This document shows, piece by piece, positions 1 to 10,451 of a stretch of DNA of 25,397 nucleotides. The stretch's first letter is position 1; every line of letters begins with the position of its first letter. The notes beneath the pieces were generated by a model. The model ran no database searches, was not told the DNA's origin, and worked only from the letters and a program-made list of their open reading frames with translations. The stretch is from contig JADNYJ010000455.1 of NCBI GenBank assembly GCA_015501075.1, forward strand, positions 1 through 25,397, given 5' to 3'. Position numbers and translations under genes: made by a program. This DNA comes from Gymnopilus junonius (taxonomy: Eukaryota > Basidiomycota > Agaricomycetes > Agaricales > Galerinaceae).

Positions 1-3000
1 TATCTATGAAGCAGCACTCACTCAATTTCCTAATTCATTCAAATTATGGAAGTCTTATCTGACCATGCGCGTATCGTTCGTTCTTGGGAAACAAGTGGTC
101 AAGAAACGTGCTGGCGGTAAGAAAAAGTTTCCAGAGATGAAGGAAGCTTTGGAGGAGGCCCTGGAAGATATGGAAGAATGGGAAACACCTCTGGATCCAA
201 TCGTTGGGTGGGAGGAGTGGAGATCTCTTATTGCAACCTTTGAACGCGCTCTTATGTGGTTACCCAAGGTTCGTGTTCATTTGTGATTTTACCTCGTCGA
301 GTGACCTAATATATTATATCCTTGGTTTTCCAGCTTCCTCGGTTATGGCTAATGTACATGTCTGTCTTCTTCCACCCCCGATGTCCTTCGATCATCTCAT
401 TCACACACGCGAGACGGACGTTTGATCGGGCATTAAGAACGCTACCTCCTTCATTGCATGCCCGTATTTGGACTCAGTATCTTCTATGGGCCGAAAGAAA
501 AGGCGGAGAAATAACCGTCGCTGTTTATCGACGCTACCTTAAAGTTGACCCCAGCTTAACAGAGCGCTTCACAGATTTACTGCTTAACCCGAGCAATTCG
601 CCCCTCGGCCGCTGGAAGCTGCGAAACTCCTGTTGTCTTTGGCAAGGAAAGCTGCGCGAGGAGATTACATAAGTCCTGAAGGCAAAAGTCCTTACCAGCT
701 ATTGGAAGACTGGATAGAAGTCGTGGAGAGATTTTCAGAAGAGGTTGGCTTGGACGTTGACGAGACTGACGCGTCCAATAATGCTATTGCGAAAGAAGAT
801 GCAGAAAAACAGCCTGATAATGCTGCAGTTGTATCTAGCCCTGATGGTCAACTCATTCGACTTGCGGGACCTGCAGTCCCTGTCACTGCCGATGGAAAAA
901 AATCCGAACCCTATACAGAAGATGAAGATCCTACAAATTCGAAAAAACTTAATATCGAGAACATTGTACAAAAGGACGGTCTAGCAGTGTACAAAGACCA
1001 AGCTGGACGATTGTGGACGGGGTTGGCCACCTACTGGATCAAAAAGGGGCGAGTTTGATAGAGCAAAGGATGTGTGTGAAAAAGGGGTTTGAAGAGTGTC
1101 TTGACGCTACGGGACTTTACGCAAATCTTTGATACCTATGTCGAGTTCTTGGAGTCCTTGATTAGTGCCATGATGCAGGCTCTCGAGGACGAAGACGAAG
1201 ACGAAGAAGATACTGCTGAAACGGAGGCTTCTTTAGATCTACGTATGAGGAGCTTGAGAACTTGACGGATCGACGCCCTTTCTTGTCTAACGATGTCATG
1301 TTACGGAGGAATCCTAATGATGTCCAAGAGTGGGAGAAACGAGTGGCGCTTGGGGCGAAGATGATGATCAGGTATGGCTTTATTTGCAATCGCTCAGGCA
1401 GGCCATTACTTTTTGTTTCAGGTTATCAAAACATACACCAAGGCGCTTGAAACTATCAACCCCCGTAAAGCAACATCGAATTTCCATCGGCTCTATGTCA
1501 ACTTTGCCAAGTTTTACGAAGAGGGGGGTGTCAGCGGTCAAGCAGATCCTGATCTAATCAGTTCACGCAAGATTCTGGAAAAGGGCACCAAAGTCAACTT
1601 CAAGGCCGTCGATGACCTCGCTGAAATCTGGTGTGAATGGGCGGAAATGGAATTGCGCCACGAGTATGAGTTCTTCACGTCTTCTAGGAATCTTGAGCTG
1701 ACAGTGGTGCTAGTAACTATGATGAAGCTGCACGTGTTATGCAGAGGGCCACTGCTACTCCCAAGAATACCAAGGTCAACTACCACGATCATGTCCGTCC
1801 TTTCCTCGTCTTCCAGGAGTCCTGATACTAACATTGGGTCATATGTAGTCACTGCCTGTCCAGGCTCGGCTATTCAAGTCCCTGAAGCTTTGGTCATTCT
1901 ACGTTGACTTGGAAGAGTCTATTGGAACTGTTCAGTCAGCCAAGGCTGTGTATGACAAGATCCTGGAACTTCGCATTGCAAATGCCCAAATCATTATCAA
2001 TTACGCTGCTTTCCTCGAAGAGCACGAATATTTCGAGGAATGTTTCAAGGTGTACGAGAGGGGTGTTGAACTCTTTACCTTCCCCGTTTCTTTCGAAATT
2101 TGGAATATCTACCTTTCCAAGTTCGTGAAGAGATATGTAAGTCGTTCCTTGATCCCTGTTCCTGTTCAGTCCTGATTGTAGCGATATAGGGCGGTTCGAA
2201 ATTGGAGCGGGCACGCGACCTATTCGAACAAGCTCTGGAAAAATGCCCCTCGAAATCCTCCAAACCCTTGTTTCTCATGTATGCTCAACTGGAAGAAGAT
2301 TATGGCCTTGCTAAACGTTCTATGGCGATCTATGAGCGCGCAACTCAGGTGGTAGCTGACGAGGACAAGTTCGAGGTAAGTCTTACATCGGTTACATATC
2401 CTCGAGTGGGAATTTTGATTATGACTATTTTCAGATGTTCTCGATTTACATTGCGAAGGCCACTGCGAACTTTGGTCTTCCAGCGACACGGCCGATATAC
2501 GAACGAGCCTTGGAAGGTGAACGACAAGCTGTTTAAATCATATAGTTCAATTGCTAACGTCCCAATTTTCAGTCTTGCCTGATCGCCAAACCGCTGAAAT
2601 GTGTCTTCGTTTCGCAGCTTTGGAACGCAAACTTGGTGAAATCGACAGAGCACGCGCTATCTATGCTCATGCTTCTCAGTTCTGCGATCCTCGTGTCAAC
2701 CCCCAATTCTGGACGGAGTGGAACACGTTCGAGATCGAAACTGGGTCTGAAGACACCTTCAGAGAGATGTTACGCATCAAGCGGAGCGTTCAAGCTCAAT
2801 TCAACACGGAGGCGAGCTATCTGGCAGCGCAGACCATCAGCGCTAGACAAGGCGCAAAGAAAGGGGACGAAATTGCCACGGAGGCCCAGGATGCTATGGC
2901 GGCTGCCGAGCAGCAGGCACATAAGGCTACCAATGGCCCTGCATTTGTTTCATCCACCAAGAAGGCTGCGGATGACCAGAACGGGGCTCCTGTTGCACCA

Positions 3001-3048
3001 GCGGCTAATGCTGATGAAATTCAGATCTCTGATGAGGAGGACATGTAG
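1..3048 (+). CDS. SYF1: Pre-mRNA-splicing factor SYF1 (XAB2 homologue), 5'-partial, with frame slips
   Basis: SYF1 is a HAT-repeat (half-TPR) scaffold of the Prp19/NTC complex and acts in the nucleus on the activated spliceosome. The window opens inside the coding region, in frame from base 2. I read these exons: 2-268, 334-1371, 1422-1663, 1714-1792, 1849-2136, 2190-2375, 2435-2516 and 2573-3048, joined by GT-AG introns of 50-65 nt. Repeated HAT signatures are visible, for example [30 protein letters not shown] and [16 protein letters not shown]. The protein ends in an acidic tail, [11 protein letters not shown]. The second exon does not stay in one frame. About five slips are needed, near 601-604, 1046-1049, 1084-1087, 1248-1252 and 1349-1355, to keep the family sequence continuous; from 1422 on it is clean. 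Family identity is certain. Whether the breaks are real is not. Confidence 0.93.
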
Positions 3049-3093
3049 GGGTATAAAACTGTATTTTTAATTTGTAGTAGTAATTATATACCG

Positions 3094-3932
3094 TCATGAA
3101 CGACCCCAGCGCTCGACCTCTGCTTCACATATGTCTTCCCAAACATCGTCCCATCCTGCGCCCTCTAACCAAGGCTGTTCAACCCATTTATTAATAATTT
3201 CACGGGATTTTTCGAAGCCGACAGAATGTTTGCGGAGACCATCTACCAACTCAACGTGCAATGCCAGGGACCGATGATATGGCCTTAGTATTTCGGGTAC
3301 ACGGGTGACTGAGTTGAGAACATTAGAGGATGGTGAGGTATTGCTTTGTAGGAACTCACCAAAAGCTTCCAGGGACCAGGTGACCCATAGTGGTTCTTCG
3401 TGTACCCATCGCCAGCCCTTGACCTTGTGGGCATCGACGAGGACCGCTTCGAGGTTGTCAATGACACTGTTCATCCTCTGGAACTGCTTTTTCTGCAAAC
3501 AGGTTGATCAACGACATGTCAAAGGGTAGATGCAAAGGCCTCACCAGTTTAATGAGGACGACATCGAGCTTTACGATACATTCATCCATGATGGCCAACT
3601 TGGGTCCTACCAGACGACTTGTCGGTTTCTTGTTAGGAATCACTTTCAAAGCATTGCTGGTGCCGCTGTTAAAAATGGGAGATTTTCTGAGCAACGAAAT
3701 ACACGGACTCGAGTTCTGTGCGGGTGTCGACAAGCTCGCGAGCAGCCTTCAAACCATCGATGAGAACGAGGTCATGCCATGTTTCGGTTATGCCGCGGAG
3801 CTCTTGGAGGAGAGTGCGGGACTTTCTGTGGAAGGTAGACTCGGTGTATCGGGAGGGGGACGCAGGAGAATGGGGGGCCGGCGAGGAAGTAGGAGTGGAG
3901 GGACCGCGAAAGGATGCGAGTCTGCTGGACAT
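3094..3932 (-). CDS. Conserved fungal protein of unknown function
   Basis: I do not recognise a named family. The start at 3932 (MSSRLASFRG) is followed by a Ser/Pro-rich leader of about 30 residues. The exons are 3932 to about 3703, 3665-3545, 3492-3360 and 3308-3094, giving roughly 230 residues. The first donor is ambiguous: GTATTT at 3702 or GTCCGT at 3708, both in frame. The body is mostly helical and charged, with no signal peptide or membrane segment. Recognisable stretches are LIDGLKAARELVDTRTELES, MDECIVKLDVVLIKL, KGWRWVHEEPLWVTWSLEAF and WDDVWEDICEAEVERW; they look like a conserved domain with several invariant Trp residues. The gene ends 45 bp from the SYF1 stop (convergent) and starts 85 bp from the SSF1 start (divergent). 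All three introns restore the frame cleanly, so the gene is intact. No function is claimed. Confidence 0.8.
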
Positions 3933-4017
3933 GGTCAAAGTACGCGGTGTTTGGTCCAAAGGGGATTGAAACACAGACCAAAAATAAACCACCGCTCTTT
4001 TCGATTCTTACTACGCC
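3933..4017. promoter_or_regulatory. Very short divergent promoter, unknown protein / SSF1
   Basis: Only 85 bp separate the two divergent starts, so the promoters must overlap each other or reach into the coding regions. No named motif was recognised. Confidence 0.4.
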
Positions 4018-5434
4018 ATGGCTCGCAAACGCAAAACACGAACACATGTGAAGGAGGACACCAAGCCAGCCAATGTCCCAAAGTCAATCATCATAAAACA
4101 TGGCCAAGTCGGCCACTCCCTCTCTCAACTCGTCCGCGATGTCCGCAAAGTCATGGAGCCCAATACCGCCTCTCGTCTCAAGGTTGGCCAGCTTCTTTCT
4201 TTATTTTACATCTCTCATCCTTGTCTAGGAGCGCTCCAGAAACAAATTAAAAGACTTTCTTACTATCGCCCCTGCCCTCCAAGTCACCCATCTCCTTGCA
4301 TTCACCCTCACTGCTCGCGCACCTTCCCTCCGTCTCATCAGGTTATCCGATGGCCCCACACTCAGCTTCCGCGTAGAGAGGTATAGTCTTATGAAAGACG
4401 TTCTCAATACTTCCCGGAGAGCGAGGAGTGTAGGAATGGAGTACCTCACTCCTCCATTGGTGTGTTTTGCTCTATCGTTTTTTTTAAGTCTACTAAGCTT
4501 CTCTTTATTAGCTCGTACTTGCGTCCTTCCCCCCTCCCTCTCCAACAACTCCGCCCCATCTACCGCTTCTCATGAAATCCTTCCAATCCCTCTTCCCACC
4601 CTTGGCTCCCAACTCACTCAGTCTTTCCTCCGCACGCCGAGTTGTTCTCATATCCTACAATGCTGAACGCGGTACCGTTGACTTCCGCCACTACATCATC
4701 AAGGTTAAGCCATATGGTGTCTCCAAACGCGTTCGTCGTGTTCTGGAAGGTGCTACCCAGTCTTCTGGCCTTCTTGACCTTGGCAACGAAAAGGACGTCG
4801 CCGACTTCCTCCTTCGGAAACGAGGGGAACCTGGCCCTGAAGGCGGATACGAAAGTGCCGCTTCTTCTGCCGAAAGCGTGGCGGGAGATGACGGTGATGC
4901 TGTCGACCTTGCAGAAGATTACGTGGGTAGAAACAATAAGAAAGGTCAGAGACGAGCCGTCAGACTGGATGAAGTTGGTCCAAGGATGGAACTACGCTTG
5001 ATTAAAATTACTGAAGGAGTACCTGGCAAGGAAGGAGCGGTAATGTATCACTCATTTGGTACGCTTTTTCAGTTTCTCTTTCGTCCATTTTCACTTTCAC
5101 TTACGATCTTGACGCAGTCAAAAAATCCAAGAAGGAAGTTGCACTCCAGAATGCCGAGCACGCAGCAAAAGCCAAGTTGAGGAAGGAGAGAAGAGAAGAA
5201 CAGGAAAGGAACGTCCAGCGGAAGAAGGCCGCTTCTGAAAAGACCAAGGCGGAAGGCGCGGATGAAGATGAGCTTAGTGAGGATGAGGATGCAGATGAAA
5301 ATGACGACGACGAAATAGGAGAGTGGAATGAGGAAGAGGATATCAGTGAGGGAGAGGATGACGAAGAATCAGAGGATGAAAGTTCAGAGGATGAACGACC
5401 AACAAAAAAGGTGAAACTTAGAAAGAAAAGCTAG
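4018..5434 (+). CDS. SSF1: Ribosome biogenesis protein SSF1 / Peter Pan (Brix domain)
   Basis: A nucleolar Brix-domain protein needed for 27S pre-rRNA processing and 60S subunit assembly. The N-terminus MARKRKTRTHVK and the following basic stretch are typical of SSF1/PPAN. Exons are 4018-4182, 4229-4459, 4512-5058 and 5118-5434, and all three introns are GT-AG. Brix-domain landmarks are the PKSIIIKHGQVGHSLSQLVRD segment early on, MEYLTPPL at the end of exon 2, and ARRVVLISYN followed by GTVDFRHYIIKVKPYGVSKR in exon 3. The C-terminal third has a basic coiled region (KLRKERREEQERN), then a long Asp/Glu/Ser-rich tract ending in KKVKLRKKS, the usual acidic/basic nucleolar tail. Total length is about 420 residues, normal for the family. 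The gene is intact and ends 49 bp from the heme lyase stop on the other strand. Confidence 0.95.
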
Positions 5435-5483
5435 TGGTCAAGGATTGGTGCCAGTACTGACAAGGAAGTTACATAAATATCTT

Positions 5484-6204
5484 TCATTTTGACCAAGGCC
5501 ATAAATTTTCCAGTCGCATTTTGATACCTTCCCAGTTATCCAGTGCGGGTCTGGCGTCGAGGTAGAAAGCCACGTTCTCTTTCGACCCGCTGCTATGGCC
5601 AGTGTAAAAGTCGATTATGTAGCGCATTTGCGTTCCGCACCGATCTACAACCCAGTCATGACGGTCAAAGGGAGCGGAATAACTGAGATATTATGTCAGT
5701 GAGGCATTTGCAAATGATCAAAGGATCGAAAACACACCCAAGAAGCATATTAAGCCGAGCTTTCGGGCTCCTGTCCTTCGGCCGCCCTTTGAAATTGACA
5801 AGCTTTAGGCCGCCACAGGTCTCACTCCCTCGACCAGCTTCCCATTTCAAGATCTCAGTCCATGCCCGTTCATTAACCGCGTTGTGTATCGGTACAATCG
5901 TTTTCATGTCCGCGGCTCGAGGGTTGTGGTTCTTGCGCGCCATAGCAGCGAAAAATTGTTCTTCCGAGGGGTATACCCACTTCTCGTCGTTAGGCTTGGG
6001 TATTGAGGAGATTTCACGATCTCGGGAAAGGGGAACGGAAGACGTCCGAGAAGAGTCAGCAGACATAAATCGAGCCCATGTGGAAGTTGAAGTGGCTGTC
6101 GAGTGGTCTACGGGACACGCCTGAGTGTCGGACGTGTTTTTAAACGAACTGTGATCGACAGGGCATTTTGGAGCTTCAGACGTCGTCGTTGGCGATGAGG
6201 ACAT
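5484..6204 (-). CDS. CYC3: Cytochrome c heme lyase (holocytochrome c synthase)
   Basis: Attaches heme covalently to apocytochrome c at the mitochondrial inner membrane, intermembrane-space side. There are two exons, 6204-5738 and 5682-5484, with a 55-nt GT-AG intron that restores LGYSAPFDRHDWVVDRCG. The N-terminus carries two CPVDH heme regulatory motifs (CP motifs), KCPVDHSS and ACPVDHST, as in the family. Further landmarks are YPSEEQFFAAMARK, VPIHNAVNERAWTEILKWE and the C-terminal PFDRHDW...RYIIDFYTG...VAFYLDARPALD. Length is about 221 residues, close to yeast and animal enzymes. I cannot tell from sequence whether it serves cytochrome c, c1 or both. The start is well supported: it lies 144 bp from the divergent nitronate monooxygenase start, and no better in-frame Met exists upstream. 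Confidence 0.94.
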
Positions 6205-6348
6205 GGTTTGAATGAACGGCGTCCTTCGGTTATTTTCGTCAAGAATGATTGATTATGTAAGGTAAGCCCCTGATCTAATTTTGGCGGTGCTCCCCCACAC
6301 CGGCAAGTCAGTGAAGCCAGCCCGGTTGGCGCGCGACTATAACTTAAG
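6205..6348. promoter_or_regulatory. Divergent promoter, heme lyase / nitronate monooxygenase
   Basis: A 144-bp space between two divergently oriented starts, so both promoters and 5' UTRs must fit here or overlap the genes. I see no clear TATA box and cannot name a factor site. The assignment rests only on gene orientation. Confidence 0.45.
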
Positions 6349-7990
6349 ATGCCTCACATTCCTTCTCGTCCCTCAATTGTCCAACATGCCCTCCTCCCAG
6401 CCTGTGTTCTCTACCCCTTGACCCGCCTATTCAAAATCGACCACCCAGTCATGCTGGCAGGGTAAGCCACAGAAGGTTTGTTGCAGAACCACGTTAATTA
6501 GAACAACCTGGTAGGATGAACGTTGCCGCCGGTCCTAAGCTGGCTGCTGCCGTGACCAACTCGGGCTAGTCAATGCATTCCTCTGGTTGTGTATATCTCG
6601 CTTATGTATCCATGTTTTTCCAGGAGGGATTGGTGTCATTGGAGGTGTCCGCCAAAGCCCCAAGTTCCTCCAGGGGTCCATCAATGAACTCAAGAGTCAT
6701 CTCGAAGACAAGAATGCCCCATTCGGGGTAGACCTTCTCGTTCCACAAATTGGTGGCAACGCGCGAAAGACCAATGCAGGTGTTCCACTCTCCTTTCCTC
6801 TAAACGTGGAATTGACGCCGATATAGAAAGACTATACTCTGGTCAATTGCCTGAACTGATCGACGTTATTATCAAAGGAGGAGCGTCACTATTCGTATGT
6901 GCAGTTGGCGTTCCCCCAAAGTGGGCTGTCGATAAGCTGCATGCTGCAGGAATCCCTGTCATGAAGTCCGTTTATTCCCTCTCTGCAATGACATCAAGAT
7001 TCTGACCCAAATTACTGATAGCATGGTTGGACACCCCAAGGTAAATCGATATTTTGCCCGTTTGCCTATGGACCCCTAACACCTTCCTGCCCCTAGCACG
7101 TTCCAAAGGCCCTCGCTCAAGGTACAATTTATCTGATCTAGCCACAAAATCCATCCCAAACGCATAATTTAGGTGTCGATATCATTTGTGCTCAGGGCGG
7201 TGAGGGTGGAGGACACACAGGCGAAACGCCGTTTTCCATTCTCATCCCAGCAGTTGTCGACCTCTGTAAGGACTCCAAGAGCCCTCTAACAGGCGAACCC
7301 GTCATAGTGGTGGCGGCAGGAGGTATTGCGGATGGCCGCGGCCTAGCAGCTGCACTAGCGTGCGTACTTTTACCTTCGTCATGCCTGCGGCAAGTAACAA
7401 GACGACATTTCAGTTACGGTGCCTCTGGCGTTTGGGTTGGCACACGCTTTGTCGCTAGTGTAGAAGCAGGTGCATCAAAAAGCATAAAGAAATGGTCCTT
7501 TCTGCCGGCTATGACGATGTCATCCGCACCCTGATATATTCAGGTCGGCCTATGAGCGTCCGTAAAACCCCTTATGTCGAGGAATGGTATGCACTCGGTC
7601 TAATCATTTTATTCCCCGTGATTAATTGGATCTATGGGTTAGGGAAACAAAGAGAAGCACTGAAATCCAGCACCTAGTTTCAGAAGGAAAAATACCTCAC
7701 GACGTAGAACTCCAAAGTCACCCAGAAAAATCAATTCAGGGCCTGTCTTGTTCGTCTTTCAGCTGTGGACCCCATGTCTTTGTTGACCGTGTCTTTAGGG
7801 CTTATGGGACGAGTTGCTGGATCAATTCATGATATCAAGCCTGCAAAAGAAATGTAAGTCGATCGTTGCTACCAGGTCTATCTTTATTGGGTTTCTGACA
7901 ATCCTGTGCAGAGTTGACGAGCTTGTAAATACCGCTGCCAAGAGCTTGACCACTGCTTCCTCCTTACAAGTCGCTAAGGCAAAGCTTTAA
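6349..7990 (+). CDS. Nitronate monooxygenase (2-nitropropane dioxygenase family), one frame slip
   Basis: An FMN-dependent TIM-barrel enzyme that oxidises alkyl nitronates such as propionate-3-nitronate, a toxic nitro compound. Many introns are needed. Clear family landmarks are DHPVMLAG/MNVAAGPKLAAAVTN, GGIGVIGGVRQSP, LFVCAVGVPPKWAVDKLHAA, MVGHPKH, the FMN-binding DIICAQGGEGGGHTG with the conserved His, VVAAGGIADGRGLAAAL, YGASGVWVGTRFVAS, GYDDVIRTLIYSGRPMSVRK and LGLMGRVAGSIHDIKPAKE. The stop is the TAA at 7988. Two oddities stand out. The second intron (6565-6623) starts with GC instead of GT. The frame slips by one base in an A5 run at 7477-7481, between VEAGAS and KHKEMVLSAGYDD. A 46-nt GT-AG intron beginning GTCACC best explains the later change of frame near 7716-7761. 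Family is sure; the exact physiological substrate is not. Confidence 0.9.
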
Positions 7991-8188
7991 TGTTCAATCT
8001 TTGAATCTTTGAAACGCGGACTATGGAATGTATAGAATCATTTATTTGAGTGTGCTTTTTATATTTACTGTGGAACCAATTATACCAACGGAATACAAAC
8101 GATTATAATTTGCCTTATCCATCCCCTAAGTGGACAAAAACGCATAACTTTCCTCTCGGCGATTGGTACTCCGCCATGTATGTACTTA
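7991..8188. other. Convergent 3' spacer
   Basis: About 200 bp between the stops of two convergent genes. It is AT-rich, as expected for two 3' UTRs and polyadenylation regions. I see no gene or RNA structure in it. Confidence 0.4.
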
Positions 8189-9797
8189 TCAATCGTCTTC
8201 CATTAACTCCGCTAGTTCACGTTCTTCTTCCTCGGTAAGCTCGGAGTGCGATACCGCCGTGAACTTGGGCTCAGGCGCTGGTTCGCTCTTCAATGGCGGC
8301 TGGGGAGGCTTCAGTAAATCTAAAAGGGCGTGAGTTAGCATCAAGTGATAGATAGGCTTTACATCATGACAGACCAGTGAGCTTCCACTTGCGAATGGTC
8401 TGGTCCAGACTTGTTGTCACGATCCATGGCTCAATGTAAGTCTTTCCATCCTCTTTCGTCGTCTTCCGCTTCCATAATTTAATGACAGTAATGTCGTGCG
8501 AGTGGGCGTCGATTTCAGTGAGGAGCTCGGGCTGATCGAGCTCAGAGACATCATATGTTCTCAGTATATCGCCAGCGGCTGTTATGAGGTAAGGTTCGCC
8601 GAGGTCTGTCAAAGACAGAGGCAAGATTGCGCGTACTGCCACAGGATGATTCAGTGGGGCAGAAAGCTTTGAACCCTTGGTAGTCGAATCAGCCGGTTTG
8701 TATGGCAATGTGCGAACAGTCTCGTCGGCAGAGGCTAAAAGGTGGTGAGCTCTCTCTCGTATTTTTATATGTTAGTTCAATAAATTCACCAGTCCATAGC
8801 TGACCATCCCCGTATCTGAGCTCGTTTATCCTCGTCCTGTGGTGGGTTATTGTCTCTTTTACCGTGGCGATCCACCTTGGAGGTACTCTAGTATCCTTCT
8901 GTAAGTTCCAGACCTTCACAACACCCATTGTATCACCCGTGAAAGAATAGCTGAAGTATCTGAAGTAGCTTCTCCATCTAAGCACTCTACGGGTCTTGTA
9001 TGGGAGGAAATCGATCCAATGCTTTTCAAAGGTTCCGGATTTTCGGGTTGAGAGAGATCCCTATGCAGCCGTTCATTTTCTTTCAGGTGGGAAACTGTCG
9101 TACGAAATCAAAACGGACCAAAATCTCACTACCTTGTCCGAGCTTCCGGAAATCAAGAGTCGAAGGGTGGGGAAAACGTGAAAGCATTTGACGAAATCGG
9201 CATGAGCCTTGGGGGTACATGAGATCTGCTGCTTTGTCTGGGAGGTCGAGTTAGTTTAGCAATCGCTCTGTAAGCCCGTGTAAAGGCATACGACTGTGTC
9301 CCATAGCCTGATGGACTAGATAGTGGATTTAGCACGACTCCCAAGGATCAATTGAATTGGAAACGAAATACATTGTCCCAAGAACCAGTAATTAAGATTT
9401 CTTGATCTCCAGAACCTACGATCCTATCACAGAAAGCAAGGCTGGTTACGGGACCGGTATGGCCTTTGTAAAATTGTAACGTTTTTCCTGACTGGAAAAA
9501 ACACGTCGGATTATCTGCAAAAGAATTAGAACATAAGAGACCATGAAACATACCTCCAGGTCGAGTTTTCGTATCCTCGACGTGTTTTCAGCGATCCATG
9601 CATATCCGTCCTTGATTTCGAGGGCTAGTGCCTTTCCAGAGAGTTCCAAGGGTTCACCAAGGGTCTTAAGCCGTTCGGCTTTCTCTTTCCTCGCCTGCGA
9701 TCCGTGAGTCCACAAAGATATCAAACGAGAAGCCAACTCCTGGCACCTGTTCGATGACGAGCTGTGCTTCGGCGACAAGGAAGTTATCGGTGCTCAT
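8189..9797 (-). CDS. WD40-repeat protein of unknown role, one frame slip
   Basis: A beta-propeller protein with at least five recognisable WD units: LQFYKGHTGPVTSLAF with ILITGSWD, SIRLWDT, KAHADFVK with LLISGSSDKVVRFWD, ISSHTRPVECLDG with TMGVVKVWNLQK, and PYLITAAGDILRTYDVSELD with PWIVTTSLDQTIRKWKL. The start at 9797 (MSTDNFLVAEAQLVIEQ) is joined to ARKEKAERLKTLGEPLE by a 52-nt intron (9695-9746). Several more GT-AG introns of 54-60 nt follow, one with a GTCCGT donor (9061-9118). The C-terminal tail is acidic (LTEEEERELAELMEDD) and ends at 8189. The frame slips by one base near 8939-8946, between SDTSAIL and TGDTMGVVKV, and no intron can explain it. I recognise the fold but not a named orthologue, so partner and pathway are unknown. 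Confidence 0.82.
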
Positions 9798-10451
9798 GGT
9801 GAGTGAGTTGACAAGACGTGCCAAAAATAGAGAAGGATATATACCAGGGTCTGCCGTCGAAACCGGAACGGCTGGCACCCCTGAACGAGCAAACAGTAGT
9901 TAAATCACAAGGCAAAATGATAAATTATTTGGAGGTGCCCTGCGATGACAAGGACAAAAAATCTGCTCTAGAAAGGAATGATATCCATGTAGGGACTTTG
10001 TAGGTAATAGGAATACATGAGCTAAGCGAACAGCGACCTTAGAAACAGAATATAGGGATATCAATGAGGCTACATCAGAAGAAGAGGAGCATTAAGAACA
10101 AGACTGAAAACACGAAGTACCAAAACAGAAAGGTATGTACACTGTCGAGACGGTAGGATCAGGAGTAACACAGTAAATGATGGGGTCAGAAAAGATACAA
10201 CGGGGGATCAGATGCGACGTCAGAAATTGTGTCGATATTAGAGTAAGTGAGGAAGGCGGTGCTGGTGATACAACTCTGGGGGATATAGATCGATGCCCCA
10301 AAAGAGCAGATTAAAATCCAGAAGATATAGAATGGCAAGTAGGGCAGAATTTGAAAGTCGAAGGAATGATTGGTGCCGGATTCATGGTGGTAAGTCCGAA
10401 CGAAAGAAAAACCAAAGAAAGAGTGTGAGGGTTACAGTGTTGCTCTAAGAC
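9798..10451. other. Intergenic region without a supported gene
   Basis: A 654-bp space between the WD40 gene start and the PKA stop, both on the minus strand. It should hold the WD40 promoter and the PKA 3' UTR. Short open frames occur on both strands, but none shows a protein motif, splice structure or family resemblance. No tRNA or repeat was seen. Confidence 0.5.

Noticed and set aside
5693..6124. 143-codon open frame on the plus strand
   Set aside because: It is antisense to the heme lyase, whose CPVDH motifs and family sequence on the minus strand are decisive.
7716..7761. Second frameshift in the nitronate monooxygenase
   Set aside because: A 46-nt GT-AG intron starting GTCACC explains the frame change; the only unexplained slip is at the A5 run 7477-7481.
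9695..9797. Frameshift in the first part of the WD40 gene
   Set aside because: A 52-nt GT-AG intron (9695-9746) with a plausible branch site resolves the frame cleanly, so no error is needed there.
9818..10003. 61-codon plus-strand open frame between the WD40 and PKA genes
   Set aside because: It overlaps the promoter side of the WD40 gene, has no motif, no upstream signals and no family resemblance; it is compatible with chance.
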